Source: Paenalcaligenes hermetiae
Lineage (GTDB): Bacteria; Pseudomonadota; Gammaproteobacteria; Burkholderiales; Burkholderiaceae_B
Length of the DNA: 64,000 nucleotides
NCBI RefSeq assembly: GCF_039543645.1
Contig: NZ_BAABKD010000009.1
Location: 558,001 to 622,000 of the forward strand
Direction of reading: 5' to 3'
Below the pieces are notes generated by a model. The model was given only the letters and a program-made list of their open reading frames with translations. It was not told where the DNA came from and ran no database searches. Shown in pieces: positions 52,154 to 61,893 of the stretch; positions within the stretch are counted from its first letter, which is position 1, and each line of letters begins with the position of its first letter. Made by a program: the position numbers and the translations under genes.

Positions 52154-53064
52154 TGAATGCTTTTCAACGCTTTTGGGATAGCGATATCGCTTGGTCATGG
52201 CGCCATTCTCCGGTGGCAATATTTGGCACCGTAATGACTATTGTGCTTTTTATCGGTGCCTTGGGTGCCCCTTGGCTCGCCCCGCACAATCCTTTTGATT
52301 TAGCCTCTGTCGACCTCATGGATGCCCTTTTACCCCCTGCGTGGCAAAGCGAAGGCCAGCTCAACTACCTACTTGGTACCGATAGTCAAGGCAGAGACCT
52401 TTTTTCTGCTCTACTCTATGGCACGCGTATTTCCTTATTGATTGGCTTTGCCTCGGTCATACTAGCCATGGTGGTGGGCATTGGGTTAGGTCTGATCGCG
52501 GGATACAGCGGCGGACGTATTGATGCTTTTATTATGCGTGTTGCAGATGTACAGCTCTCTTTTCCGGCTATTTTAATCGCACTGCTTATTGATGGCGTCG
52601 CCCGCGCGGCCGTTCCCCAACATCTGCTTGATGTGATTGCTTTTCCCGTCTTAGTCGGTGCTATCGCTTTAGCCGGCTGGCCCCAGTATGCGCGTACCGT
52701 TCGTGGCTCCACGCTCGTGGAAAAAAATAAAGAATACGTACAAGCCGCCAAAGTCATTGGGGTATCAGGTCCACGTATCATGTTTCATCATGTACTCCCC
52801 AACGTACTGGGACCAGTATTGGTTTTAGCCACCGTGCATTTAGCCACAGCTATTATCACCGAAGCAACGCTTTCCTTTTTAGGAGTCGGTGTTCCGCCTA
52901 CATCCCCTTCTCTCGGTACGTTAATTCGGGTTGGTAATGATTTTCTTTTTTCAGGCGAATGGTGGATTACGATTTTCCCTGGGCTGATGCTGGTATTACT
53001 GGTTCTTTCTGTCAACTTATTAGGTGATTGGTTGCGCGATGCGCTCAATCCAAAACTAAACTAA
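52153..53064 (+). CDS. ABC transporter permease (DppC/OppC family)
   Basis: Inner-membrane subunit of 303 residues. An N-terminal helix (about 21-43) precedes the characteristic LLGTDSQGRDLFSALLYGTRISLLIG segment and five further helices. The EAA loop is NKEYVQAAKVIGVSGPRIM. It pairs with the DppB-like subunit; the ATPase gene starts one base after its stop codon. Confidence 0.9.
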   Translation: MNAFQRFWDSDIAWSWRHSPVAIFGTVMTIVLFIGALGAPWLAPHNPFDLASVDLMDALLPPAWQSEGQLNYLLGTDSQGRDLFSALLYGTRISLLIGFASVILAMVVGIGLGLIAGYSGGRIDAFIMRVADVQLSFPAILIALLIDGVARAAVPQHLLDVIAFPVLVGAIALAGWPQYARTVRGSTLVEKNKEYVQAAKVIGVSGPRIMFHHVLPNVLGPVLVLATVHLATAIITEATLSFLGVGVPPTSPSLGTLIRVGNDFLFSGEWWITIFPGLMLVLLVLSVNLLGDWLRDALNPKLN

Positions 53065-53065
53065 T

Positions 53066-54037
53066 ATGAGCGCATTACTAGAAGTCAAAAACCTAAAAGT
53101 CGAGTTCCCTACGCGTCGCGGTACACTTACCGCCTTGCATGACGTCTCTTTTCGTATTCAAAGCGGAGAAGTCCTTGGTGTAGTGGGTGAATCGGGTGCT
53201 GGCAAATCTCTGACCGGAGCCGCCATTATTGGTTTGCTTGATCCCCCTGGGCGTCTTGCCGGTGGCGAAATACATTTCAATGGTCGACGCATCGACCACC
53301 TTTCCGAAGAACATTTACGCCGTATCCGAGGGCGTGAAATCGGTGCTATTTTCCAAGATCCGCTCACCTCGCTCAACCCACTCTACACTGTTGGGCAGCA
53401 GCTCATTGAAACCATTCAAACACATCTAGACCTTAATCATAAGCAAGCACGGGAACGCGCCATTGAACTACTGGAATCCACAGGCATTCCAGCCGCTCGC
53501 GAACGCATTGACCACTATCCTCATCAGTTTTCTGGTGGCATGCGACAACGCGTGGTGATTGCTTTAGCTCTAGCAGCAGAACCTAAGCTAATTGTGGCCG
53601 ATGAGCCTACAACCGCCCTCGATGTCTCCATTCAGGCACAGATTATTGACCTGCTCAAACATCTCTGTAAGACCCACGGAACATCTGTCATGCTAATTAC
53701 CCATGATATGGGCGTCATAGCGGAAACAGCTGACCGTGTTGCTGTCATGTATGCTGGTCGTATCATTGAGATTGGCCCTGTACAAAAGGTAATTCAACGC
53801 CCACTGCATCCTTACACCACGGGTCTTATGCGCTCTATTCCTACTCTAGATCCTGACACCAAACGTTTAGAGCAAATTCCAGGTGCTATGCCACGATTAA
53901 ATGCCATCCCTGCTGGCTGTGCTTTCAACCCTCGTTGTAAGCACGTCATGGAACGTTGTCACCATGAACGTCCTGAACTCATCGCTACTAACGACCGGCA
54001 CGTCGCCTGTTGGCTGCACACAGGAGAATCACAATGA
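53066..54037 (+). CDS. ABC transporter ATPase (DppD/OppD family)
   Basis: Cytosolic ATPase of 323 residues. Walker A GESGAGKS, signature FSGGMRQRV, Walker B LIVADEPT and the H-loop THD are intact. The C-terminal oligopeptide-transporter extension has the Cys pattern CAFNPRCKHVMERC, a possible iron-sulfur or zinc site known in this family. Stop overlaps the next ATPase start (ATGA). Confidence 0.92.
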   Translation: MSALLEVKNLKVEFPTRRGTLTALHDVSFRIQSGEVLGVVGESGAGKSLTGAAIIGLLDPPGRLAGGEIHFNGRRIDHLSEEHLRRIRGREIGAIFQDPLTSLNPLYTVGQQLIETIQTHLDLNHKQARERAIELLESTGIPAARERIDHYPHQFSGGMRQRVVIALALAAEPKLIVADEPTTALDVSIQAQIIDLLKHLCKTHGTSVMLITHDMGVIAETADRVAVMYAGRIIEIGPVQKVIQRPLHPYTTGLMRSIPTLDPDTKRLEQIPGAMPRLNAIPAGCAFNPRCKHVMERCHHERPELIATNDRHVACWLHTGESQ

Positions 54038-55023
54038 CCACACCTTTAGTTAAAGTCAAAGATGCCGCCCGCTACTTTGATGTATCACCATCTTGGCTAG
54101 AGCGTACACTCTATCGTAAACCCAAAGTTTTCTTACGAGCCGTCGATGGCGTCAACTTTAGCTTAAACCGTGGCGAGACCTTAGCGTTAGTTGGGGAATC
54201 AGGGTGTGGTAAATCCACAGTAGCACGGCTATTAACCGGTTTATATGGTCTGAGCCGCGGTACGATTTATTTTGATGGCATGGATATTTCTTCCATGAAT
54301 CACAGTCAAAAACAAGCCATGCGCCGGCGCTTACAAATGATTTTTCAAGATCCTTATGCCAGTCTCAATCCCCGCTGGCGGGTAGGAAGAATTATTGCCG
54401 AGCCGCTTAACACGCACACTAAACTCAATGCCGCAGAACAAGCCGATCGAGTTAGCGAGCTGCTTCAACAAGTCGGGCTGAACCCAACGGATCAAAGCCG
54501 CTACCCCCACCAGTTCTCTGGTGGACAGCGCCAACGCATTTCTATTGCGCGGGCTTTAGCATTAAACCCTGAGTTTATCGTATGCGATGAGCCCACCTCC
54601 GCTTTGGATGTATCGGTACAAGCCCAGGTTCTTAATCTAATGAAAGACCTACAAGCGCAGCTCGGTCTCAGCTACTTATTTATTTCCCATAACCTAGCTG
54701 TTGTTCACCATGTCGCCGATCGCGTTGGCGTGATGTATCTTGGCCGCATTGTAGAGATTGCCAAGAGAGACCGTCTTTTTGCTACACCACGCCACCCTTA
54801 TACACAAATGCTGCTCGGAGCAATTCCAGATATGAGTGGCACCGGTAAAGCCCGCACCCCTGTCGCTGGCGAGGTCCCCAATCCTCTTAACCCTCCCTCA
54901 GGCTGTACTTTCCATCCGCGCTGCCCGCTTGCTACAGACCGTTGTCGAAAACAAAGCCCCGAACTCCTAGAGCAAGATGGCACACTCGTTGCTTGTCATG
55001 CCGTCGAAGAGGGGCGTACTTAA
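54034..55023 (+). CDS. ABC transporter ATPase (DppF/OppF family)
   Basis: Cytosolic ATPase of 329 residues from the ATG at 54034, preceded by AGGAGAATCACA. An N-terminal extension (YFDVSPSWLERTLYRKPKVF) precedes Walker A GESGCGKS, signature FSGGQRQRI and Walker B FIVCDEPT; the C-terminal CTFHPRCPLATDRC carries the same Cys pattern as its partner. It closes the importer operon and is followed by a terminator. Confidence 0.92.
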   Translation: MTTPLVKVKDAARYFDVSPSWLERTLYRKPKVFLRAVDGVNFSLNRGETLALVGESGCGKSTVARLLTGLYGLSRGTIYFDGMDISSMNHSQKQAMRRRLQMIFQDPYASLNPRWRVGRIIAEPLNTHTKLNAAEQADRVSELLQQVGLNPTDQSRYPHQFSGGQRQRISIARALALNPEFIVCDEPTSALDVSVQAQVLNLMKDLQAQLGLSYLFISHNLAVVHHVADRVGVMYLGRIVEIAKRDRLFATPRHPYTQMLLGAIPDMSGTGKARTPVAGEVPNPLNPPSGCTFHPRCPLATDRCRKQSPELLEQDGTLVACHAVEEGRT

Positions 55024-55024
55024 C

Positions 55025-55057
55025 CAAAAAAAGGTCCGTGGATAACGGACCTTTTCT
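55025..55057. terminator. Bidirectional terminator between the importer operon and panD
   Basis: AAAAGGTCCGT pairs with ACGGACCTTTT around GGATA, with a long A run before it (T run on minus) and T-rich bases after it. It serves both convergent units. Confidence 0.82.
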
Positions 55058-55076
55058 TTAGCCTAACCGTATTAGA

Positions 55077-55619
55077 TTAAGCAAACTGATTTAAATGGCA
55101 AGACAATACATCTGCAATGGCCCGATCATCCAAACCACGCGCACGCAAATCGGCTGCTAACGCCTCTATATTTACATTCACTAGCTGACGTTCTGCGCCA
55201 TTGGGGCGTTCCTGACGCTGAATGCGGAAATTAAAAGGGCGCTCTGGTGTCTCATATACCTGATAACGCATTACCTCATCAACATTGTTTTGCCCATCAA
55301 AGGTCAATACCACCGGCTCAATCTCAAACAACTGCGGTGTATCAATGTATTCAGTGGCACAGATAATCACCTGATCCCCACGCTGACAAGTACGTGCAGC
55401 AGCACCATTTAAAATACAACAACGTGAGCCAGGCTCCCCATAAATCACATACGTAGAAATACGGGCACCGCTGTTCTTATTCCAAATTTCCACGAACTCC
55501 ATCGGTACAATACCTGCCTGCTCGCAGATCTCAGGGTCTAAAGTAATGGAGCCGTGGTAGTTCAAGTCTGCTCCGGTAATCGTAATACCGTGCAACTTGG
55601 CTCGAACGATTTTCTTCAT
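55077..55619 (-). CDS. panD: Aspartate 1-decarboxylase with C-terminal extension
   Basis: Makes beta-alanine for pantothenate and CoA from aspartate. The self-cleavage site is Gly23-Ser24 in YHGSITLD, which creates the pyruvoyl group. WNKNSGARISTYVI and GAAARTCQRGDQVII match the beta-barrel core, which ends near residue 121. The protein is 180 residues long whereas the family is usually about 115-130. The extra part (about 122-180) begins ETPERPFNFRIQ and ends with a helical segment, and I recognise no domain. The start has GAGTG upstream; it follows gyrB by 12 bases. Confidence 0.88.
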   Translation of the reverse strand: MKKIVRAKLHGITITGADLNYHGSITLDPEICEQAGIVPMEFVEIWNKNSGARISTYVIYGEPGSRCCILNGAAARTCQRGDQVIICATEYIDTPQLFEIEPVVLTFDGQNNVDEVMRYQVYETPERPFNFRIQRQERPNGAERQLVNVNIEALAADLRARGLDDRAIADVLSCHLNQFA

Positions 55620-55631
55620 GTAAATATCACT

Positions 55632-58079
55632 CTATATATCGATATTGCTGGCTTGCAAAGCATGTTTTTCGATAAAGGCACGACGGGGTTCTACCTCATC
55701 GCCCATCAACGTAGTAAACACCTGATCGGCGGCTATGGCGTCTTCGATTTGCACGCGTAATAAGCGACGTGCTGAGGGATCCATAGTGGTTTCCCACAAT
55801 TGGTCAGGGTTCATTTCCCCTAAACCTTTATAACGCTGTTTGCTGACCCCACGTTCGGCTTCTGCACGTAGCCACTGCACAGCGTCACGGAAATCCTCAA
55901 TCGCTTGCTCTTTACGACGCTCGCCCTCGCCACGCAAAATCTTTGCTCCTTTGCCAATCAAACCCAAGAAGGTTTCCCCAGCGCGTTTTAGGGCCAAGTA
56001 ATCTGCACTTAAAATAAACGGCTTATCAAAAACACTGACACGTGTATTGCCATGATGCAAACGGCGCACCACCACCTGCCAGTTTTCTGTTTCCTCGTTA
56101 AATTCGGCTGCCACACGCACTAAATGAGGATTCGCAGGGTCTTGTAATACCTCTAGCAGAGACTGTGCCGATGCCTGCGCGCTATCCTCGGAACTCAAGT
56201 CAATCTGAACCCCCTCGGCGACGGCTGACAGCGCCTCGCTATCAAACAAACGCCCCTGACGTGAAATCACCTGATCGGCCAAAATATATTGACGTACGAG
56301 TTCCTCTAGGGTTTCTCCTGTGATGAGCTCCGCCCCCGCTTTAGGTAATAAAGCAGCATCTTTAAGTGCTAACGACAACATAAACTGTGCTTCTTCGGCA
56401 TCATCTTTCAGATAACGCTCCTCGCGCCCTACTTTGACCTTATAGAGGGGGGGCTGTGCAATGTAGACGTAACCCCGTTCTATGAGTTCTGGCATTTGGC
56501 GATAAAATAGCGTTAGCAACAACGTGCGAATATGCGCGCCATCCACGTCCGCGTCCGTCATGATAATAATGCGGTGATAGCGCAATTTATCAATATCAAA
56601 GTCGGGCCCAATACTTGTGCCTAAAGCCGTAATCAATGTGGTAATTTGCTCACTTGCAATCAGCCGATCAAAACGGGCTTTTTCTACGTTGAGAACCTTG
56701 CCGCGTAAAGGCAAAATAGCTTGAAACTTACGGTCACGCCCCTGTTTAGCCGAGCCCCCCGCCGAATCCCCCTCCACGATATACAGTTCAGATTTGGCCG
56801 GATCTTTTTCCTGACAGTCAGCCAGCTTACCGGGCAGGCCTGCACCTTCTAGTACACTTTTTCGTCGAGTGACCTCACGCGCTTTACGTGCCGCTTCACG
56901 CGCTCGCGCGGCTTCGATAATTTTATTACATACCGCACGCGCATCAGCCGGGTTTTCTAGCAACCATGTTTCCAAAGTACGGCTTACCGCTTCTTCTACC
57001 GCAGGACGCACCTCGCTAGAGACTAGCTTATCTTTGGTCTGACTGCTAAATTTCGGCTCGGGAACTTTAACAGAAAGCACACAAGCTAAGCCTTCGCGCA
57101 TATCATCACCCGTGGTGTCGACCTTTGCGCGTTTGGCTAGCTCATTATCGTTAATGTATTTATTTAAGACGCGTGTCATCGCAGCACGCAAACCGGTTAG
57201 GTGGCTACCACCATCACGCTGCGGAATATTATTAGTAAAGCACAGTACATTTTCGGCATAGCTGTCATTCCACTGCATGGCGACCTCCACCCCTACCATC
57301 ACCCCCCCAGCATCTGACTGTGTGCTCACAGAAAACACATTCGGGTGCAGTGTGCTTTTACCTTGGTTAATGTACTCCACAAAGCCTTTGACGCCACCCA
57401 AAAAGGCGAAATCCTCTTCTTTGCCTTGGCGCTCATCAACCAAACGAACCTTAACCCCATTATTTAAAAAGGACAGCTCGCGTAAGCGTTTAGCTAAGAT
57501 CTCGTAATGGTAGTTAATATCGGTAAAAATCTCATGGTCAGCTAAATAACGTACCAATGTACCCGTTTTTTCTGTATCTCCAACTACTTGTAACGGTGCT
57601 ACGCGCTCACCACGCTGAAAGCGTAAATGATGTTCTTTGCCATTACGCCAAATGGTTAAATCCAACCACTCCGACAAGGCATTAACACAAGAAACCCCTA
57701 CCCCGTGTAGACCACCTGAAACTTTATAGGAGTTTTGATCGAATTTACCCCCTGCATGCAGCTCCGTCATGACAATTTCTGCGGCGCTACGATGCTCTTC
57801 ATCATCACGGTGAATATCCGTAGGAATACCACGCCCATTATCTCGCACCGAAATACTATTATCGGCATGAATGGTCACCACAATATCATCACAATGGCCA
57901 GCTAAGGCTTCATCAATCGCGTTGTCCACCACCTCGAACACCATGTGATGCAAACCCGTACCATCAGACGTATCGCCGATGTACATGCCGGGGCGTTTTC
58001 GTACCGCCTCCAGCCCTTTAAGCATCTTAATCGAATCCGCACCGTAATCGGGTTGGTTAGTCGTTGTTTGATCTACCAT
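55632..58079 (-). CDS. gyrB: DNA gyrase subunit B
   Basis: ATPase subunit of gyrase, which introduces negative supercoils. The 815-residue protein has an N-terminal GHKL ATPase with RPGMYIGD, the transducer domain, the Toprim domain with EGDSAGGSAKQGRDR and TDADVDGAHIRTLLL, and the C-terminal QRYKGLGEMNPDQLWETTMD. Third in the dnaA-dnaN-gyrB order, 74 bases after dnaN; panD follows and may be co-transcribed. Confidence 0.97.
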   Translation of the reverse strand: MVDQTTTNQPDYGADSIKMLKGLEAVRKRPGMYIGDTSDGTGLHHMVFEVVDNAIDEALAGHCDDIVVTIHADNSISVRDNGRGIPTDIHRDDEEHRSAAEIVMTELHAGGKFDQNSYKVSGGLHGVGVSCVNALSEWLDLTIWRNGKEHHLRFQRGERVAPLQVVGDTEKTGTLVRYLADHEIFTDINYHYEILAKRLRELSFLNNGVKVRLVDERQGKEEDFAFLGGVKGFVEYINQGKSTLHPNVFSVSTQSDAGGVMVGVEVAMQWNDSYAENVLCFTNNIPQRDGGSHLTGLRAAMTRVLNKYINDNELAKRAKVDTTGDDMREGLACVLSVKVPEPKFSSQTKDKLVSSEVRPAVEEAVSRTLETWLLENPADARAVCNKIIEAARAREAARKAREVTRRKSVLEGAGLPGKLADCQEKDPAKSELYIVEGDSAGGSAKQGRDRKFQAILPLRGKVLNVEKARFDRLIASEQITTLITALGTSIGPDFDIDKLRYHRIIIMTDADVDGAHIRTLLLTLFYRQMPELIERGYVYIAQPPLYKVKVGREERYLKDDAEEAQFMLSLALKDAALLPKAGAELITGETLEELVRQYILADQVISRQGRLFDSEALSAVAEGVQIDLSSEDSAQASAQSLLEVLQDPANPHLVRVAAEFNEETENWQVVVRRLHHGNTRVSVFDKPFILSADYLALKRAGETFLGLIGKGAKILRGEGERRKEQAIEDFRDAVQWLRAEAERGVSKQRYKGLGEMNPDQLWETTMDPSARRLLRVQIEDAIAADQVFTTLMGDEVEPRRAFIEKHALQASNIDI

Positions 58080-58153
58080 GAATATATTTACCTGTAGTGA
58101 GTCATGCAGCTAGCTACCGCTAGCCGTTCCACGTTTTTTAATCCGAAACGGAA

Positions 58154-59263
58154 TTAAATGCGCATGGGCATAACTACATATTTAAATGCATCTTCTTCGG
58201 GCAAGGTAACAAGCACAGAAGCATTGGAGTCCGGTTGTACAGACCAACGCACATCCTGCGTTTTGGTATTAGCTAATACATCTAATAAATAGCTAACATT
58301 AAAACCCACATCTAAAGACTCATAGGCATAATCGACCTCGAGCTCCTCTCGGGCTTCTTCTTGTTCCGCATTCGATGCAGAAATTTTCATTTGATTCTCA
58401 CCCAACTGAATACGCACGCCACGTAGCTTATCTGTGGTCAGAATCGCTGCACGCTGTAAACACCCTTGAAGCGCTTCGCGGTTCATCACAAAATGACGTG
58501 TATAAGAAGTGGGAATCACACGTGTGTAATCCGGGAATTTGCCCTCTACAAGCTTAGTAATCAGCTCCACGCCATCAAAATAGAAACGCATCTGGTTTGC
58601 CGCGACCTCTATCTGAACAGGCGATTCGCTATCATCCAATAACCGTTGCATCTCTAATACGGTTTTACGTGGAACAATGACATCTTGCTTGTTATCAATA
58701 CCTTGTGCTTCGGTAGCATGGTGCGCCAAACGGTGCCCATCCGTAGCCACCGTACGTAATAAACCCGGCTCAAACACAAACAGCATACCATTCAGGTAAT
58801 AGCGGATATCCTGCTGTGCCATCGCAAAATGCACGGTGTTCAACAAGTGTTTAAGCGCCTTTTGTTCCAAGGCAAATGAAACATCCCATTGCGCTGGTTG
58901 CGCCAAAGTAGGAAAATCGCCGGCATCCATCGTTTGTAAAGCAAAACGGCTACGCCCAGACTGAATCAATAGCTTGCCGTCCTCGAGTGATAAAGAGACC
59001 TCGCCACTACCAGGCAATGCTCGCAGAATATCTAACAGTTTTCGAGCTGCCACCGTGGTCGATACCATGTCATCACCCACGCCAAAATCAGCATGCGTTG
59101 TTATCTGCACCTCTAGGTCTGTAGCAATAAAGGACACACGACTGCCCTCTTTGCGCAGCAAAATATTTGCCAAAATAGGCAATGTATGCCGACGCTCAAC
59201 AATTCCGACTACCGTCGTTAATGGTTTCAGTAGCGCATCGCGCGAGGCTTGTACGAGTAGCAT
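58154..59263 (-). CDS. dnaN: DNA polymerase III beta subunit (sliding clamp)
   Basis: Clamp of 369 residues with three similar domains (about 1-120, 130-245, 248-369) and the C-terminal MPMRI that forms part of the binding pocket for clamp partners. The start has AAAGGAT upstream. It begins two bases after dnaA ends, so dnaA and dnaN are coupled. DNA polymerase IV at 48243 would use this clamp. Confidence 0.97.
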   Translation of the reverse strand: MLLVQASRDALLKPLTTVVGIVERRHTLPILANILLRKEGSRVSFIATDLEVQITTHADFGVGDDMVSTTVAARKLLDILRALPGSGEVSLSLEDGKLLIQSGRSRFALQTMDAGDFPTLAQPAQWDVSFALEQKALKHLLNTVHFAMAQQDIRYYLNGMLFVFEPGLLRTVATDGHRLAHHATEAQGIDNKQDVIVPRKTVLEMQRLLDDSESPVQIEVAANQMRFYFDGVELITKLVEGKFPDYTRVIPTSYTRHFVMNREALQGCLQRAAILTTDKLRGVRIQLGENQMKISASNAEQEEAREELEVDYAYESLDVGFNVSYLLDVLANTKTQDVRWSVQPDSNASVLVTLPEEDAFKYVVMPMRI

Positions 59264-59265
59264 AG

Positions 59266-60690
59266 TTATCCTTTTAGAGTTTGTTCTAAAATATGTAATG
59301 AGTGGTTTAGTTCGCTGTCATTACGACGCGCTTCAGATATTTTGCGTACCGCATGTAATACCGTTGTGTGATCGCGCCCCCCAAACAAATCCCCAATCTC
59401 TGGTAAGCTTTTCTGTGTTAGCTCTTTGACCAGATACATCGCAATTTGACGAGGCACAGCAATGTTCGCGGGGCGACGCTTAGAATACATATCTGAGACT
59501 TTGATTTTGTAAAAATCCGCCACCGTTTTTTGTATATTTTCTACCGTAATCTGATTATTGGAAACGGAAAGTAGGTCTTTTAGAGCCTCTTTACACAAAT
59601 CTACCGTTAGCTCGTTTTTTTCATGAAATCGAGCATAAGCGGCTACCGTGCGCAGCGCGCCCTCGAGCTCACGCACATTGCTACGCAAATGCTTAGCAAT
59701 AAAAAAAGCGACCTCTTTAGGCATGAGCATATTTTCAGCCTGTGCTTTACGTAGCAAAATCGCTACACGCATCTCCAGTTCTGGTGGCTCAATATGCACA
59801 GTCAATCCGGAGTCAAAACGGGAAATCAAACGACTTTCAATGTTTGATAGCTCCTTAGGGTAAGTATCAGAGGTAATAATGATTTGCTTGCGTTGAGCAA
59901 CCATTGCTTCAAACGCATAGAAGAACTCTTCTTGAGTTCGGTTTTTACCTGCAAAAAACTGAATATCATCAATCAACAACAAATCCAGCGAATGATAATA
60001 GTGCTTAAACTCATCAAACGCTTTACGCTGATAAGCTTTCACCACATCTGACACATACTGATCCGCATGCACATACCGTACTTTTACTCCACGCCCACGT
60101 GCCACCATGGCATTACCCACCGCATGAATCAAATGCGTTTTACCCAGGCCTACCCCGCCATATAAGAATAACGGGTTATAAGAAGTACCCGGGTTTTCTG
60201 CAACCTGTAGTGCAGCGGCACGCGCGAGTTGATTCGCCTTACCCGTAACAAAGTTATCAAAACTAAGGTCCGGATTAAGGCGAGATTGATCCATAGCCAC
60301 AGTTGGGGCTACCACAGCCGATACGGGCTGAGCCTGGTAAACAGAAGGTATAGCACTCGAATCCGAGGTCGCATCGCCGCTCACCATAGTTTGCCGTAAG
60401 CTTTGAGCCGTAATCATAGGTTGGGGTGCCGCTGTAGACTGAGCAAGCTCAAGCTGTAATTCAACCGGAACCCCAAACCACTCTGTCGCAATCTCTTGGA
60501 TACGGTGAGAAAAATTTTTACGTACCCAGTCCAATTTAAAACGATTAGGCGCAGCCATACGCAAGACCGCCGATTCTTGGTCAAACTCCAAGGGCTCAAG
60601 CGGCTTAATCCATGCGCTGATTTGTTGAGGTGGTAGGTCTTGTTCTAGACGCTGTACACAAGAAAGCCAAAATTCATTCATTTTTTTCAC
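59266..60690 (-). CDS. dnaA: Chromosomal replication initiator protein DnaA
   Basis: Initiator ATPase of 474 residues. Domain I (1-90) interacts with helicase loaders, followed by a Gln/Ala-rich linker. The AAA+ domain has LFLYGGVGLGKTHL (Walker A) and LLIDDIQFFAGK (Walker B). Domain IV ends with the DNA-binding signature GGRDHTTVLHAVRKI. It reads away from the intergenic origin, which carries DnaA boxes directly upstream of its start and so allows autoregulation. Confidence 0.98.
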   Translation of the reverse strand: MKKMNEFWLSCVQRLEQDLPPQQISAWIKPLEPLEFDQESAVLRMAAPNRFKLDWVRKNFSHRIQEIATEWFGVPVELQLELAQSTAAPQPMITAQSLRQTMVSGDATSDSSAIPSVYQAQPVSAVVAPTVAMDQSRLNPDLSFDNFVTGKANQLARAAALQVAENPGTSYNPLFLYGGVGLGKTHLIHAVGNAMVARGRGVKVRYVHADQYVSDVVKAYQRKAFDEFKHYYHSLDLLLIDDIQFFAGKNRTQEEFFYAFEAMVAQRKQIIITSDTYPKELSNIESRLISRFDSGLTVHIEPPELEMRVAILLRKAQAENMLMPKEVAFFIAKHLRSNVRELEGALRTVAAYARFHEKNELTVDLCKEALKDLLSVSNNQITVENIQKTVADFYKIKVSDMYSKRRPANIAVPRQIAMYLVKELTQKSLPEIGDLFGGRDHTTVLHAVRKISEARRNDSELNHSLHILEQTLKG

Positions 60691-61035
60691 TATATAGCAA
60701 ACCTTAATTCTACCTCTACCACACCGACTTATCCACAGGCCAACTGTAAATTATCCACAGCCTCTACTGCGTTTTTGTGGAAAAAACACACACCCTCTCG
60801 AAAACCCCGTCCTCTTTCAGGTAAAATTGCGGCGAACCGGCTTTGTTTTGGTGCTTAGCTATTGACTAAATAGTTAAAACTTGCTGAAATAATAGTCTTT
60901 TGTAGATTTTTTGTTGCCAGAAACCTAGTTTTGCCGTTAACTCGATTATTTAATACCAATTAAATAGAGATTTATCAGGGGTTAGGTTTGGTCTTTTAGG
61001 CGTTTTCTGGCGGCACTTTTATTTGTGGACTAACC
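60691..61035. other. Presumed chromosomal replication origin (oriC)
   Basis: The 345-bp gap between divergent dnaA and rpmH holds no gene. Two perfect DnaA boxes TTATCCACA (60729-60737, 60751-60759) and one near match in the opposite orientation (60776-60784) lie close to dnaA. AT-rich stretches follow at about 60858-60920 and 60945-60975, candidates for the unwinding element. Gene order around it is the classical origin arrangement. A switch of strand bias at dnaA/rpmH agrees with divergent replication. Confidence 0.75.
60729..60784. promoter_or_regulatory. DnaA box cluster
   Basis: TTATCCACA occurs twice in the same direction, 22 bp apart, and TGTGGAAAA (8 of 9 to the inverse box) follows at 60776. 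They lie 39-94 bases upstream of the dnaA start codon and could serve both initiation and dnaA autorepression. Confidence 0.8.
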
Positions 61036-61170
61036 ATGAAACGCACATATCAACCTTCAGTTACCCGTCGCAAACGCACGCACGGTTTTCGCGTACGTAT
61101 GAAAACCCGTGGCGGCCGTGCCGTTCTTAACGCTCGCCGCTCTAAAGGCCGCAAGCGTTTAGCCGTTTAA
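61036..61170 (+). CDS. rpmH: Ribosomal protein bL34
   Basis: A 44-residue, highly basic protein beginning MKRTYQPS and containing RKRTHGFRVRMKTRGGR, typical of L34 of the large ribosomal subunit. It is short but unmistakable. First gene of the rpmH-rnpA-yidD-yidC series; rnpA starts 51 bases later. Confidence 0.98.
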   Translation: MKRTYQPSVTRRKRTHGFRVRMKTRGGRAVLNARRSKGRKRLAV

Positions 61171-61221
61171 TCGGCAAGCAGGTGCCTTCTTGGCACGTAC
61201 TGGAAAGGTCGCATTATTTAC

Positions 61222-61578
61222 ATGCGTACTGACTATCCAGCCTCTGCACGATTACATCGCCCCTCCGAATACGCTTCTGCACTCAAAGGCAGGCGTATAG
61301 CAAGAGGGGCTTTGTTTGTGCTTAACACCCCGCGTCAGTCACCCGTTGGCCATACCGCTCGACTCGGTTTAATCATACCTAAACGTCTTGCAGCCCGAGC
61401 TGTAACACGCAACACCATCAAACGCGTTATTCGCGAAGCCTTTCGCTTACAGCGACCTTATCTACCCCCTAGAGACCTCGTCTTTCGCCTGCACAGCAAG
61501 GTTCCTGACACGTCTTTACGGCAATTGCGAAAACTCGTGCGAGCAGAAGTCGATGACCTTTTAAAAAAGGTCCGGTAA
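61222..61578 (+). CDS. rnpA: Ribonuclease P protein component
   Basis: Basic protein of 118 residues that binds RNase P RNA and helps mature tRNA 5' ends. The start ATG at 61222 gives MRTDYPASARLHRPSEYASAL. The central RNR-type motif appears as AVTRNTIKRVIREAFR, the conserved RNA-binding helix. Its stop shares one base with the yidD start (TAATG). Confidence 0.94.
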   Translation: MRTDYPASARLHRPSEYASALKGRRIARGALFVLNTPRQSPVGHTARLGLIIPKRLAARAVTRNTIKRVIREAFRLQRPYLPPRDLVFRLHSKVPDTSLRQLRKLVRAEVDDLLKKVR

Positions 61579-61802
61579 TGAAAACCATATTAATAGGCTG
61601 CGTTCGTTTTTACCAAATCGCAATCAGTCCTTGGTTGGGACGAAATTGTCGGTATTTTCCTACGTGTTCAGCCTATACTATCGAAGCCATTGAACAACAT
61701 GGTGCTTTACGTGGGCTTTGGTTAGGATTAACACGCATTAGCCGCTGCCACCCTTGGGGACGTAGCGGTTACGACCCGGTTCCACCGAAAAAAAAGCACT
61801 AA
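61578..61802 (+). CDS. yidD: Membrane protein insertion efficiency factor YidD
   Basis: Small membrane-associated protein of 74 residues with the conserved NCRYFPTCSAYTIEAIEQHG and CHPWGRSGYDPVP. It assists YidC-dependent insertion. It overlaps rnpA by one base and precedes yidC by 91 bases. Confidence 0.94.
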   Translation: MKTILIGCVRFYQIAISPWLGRNCRYFPTCSAYTIEAIEQHGALRGLWLGLTRISRCHPWGRSGYDPVPPKKKH

Positions 61803-61893
61803 TTCATTAACATTACCCGATAAGCCCCTATTTAAGTAAATCGACCAACTGGTCTACACTTAACGTTTGCTTATTCTTTGTATAACAGGCGCT

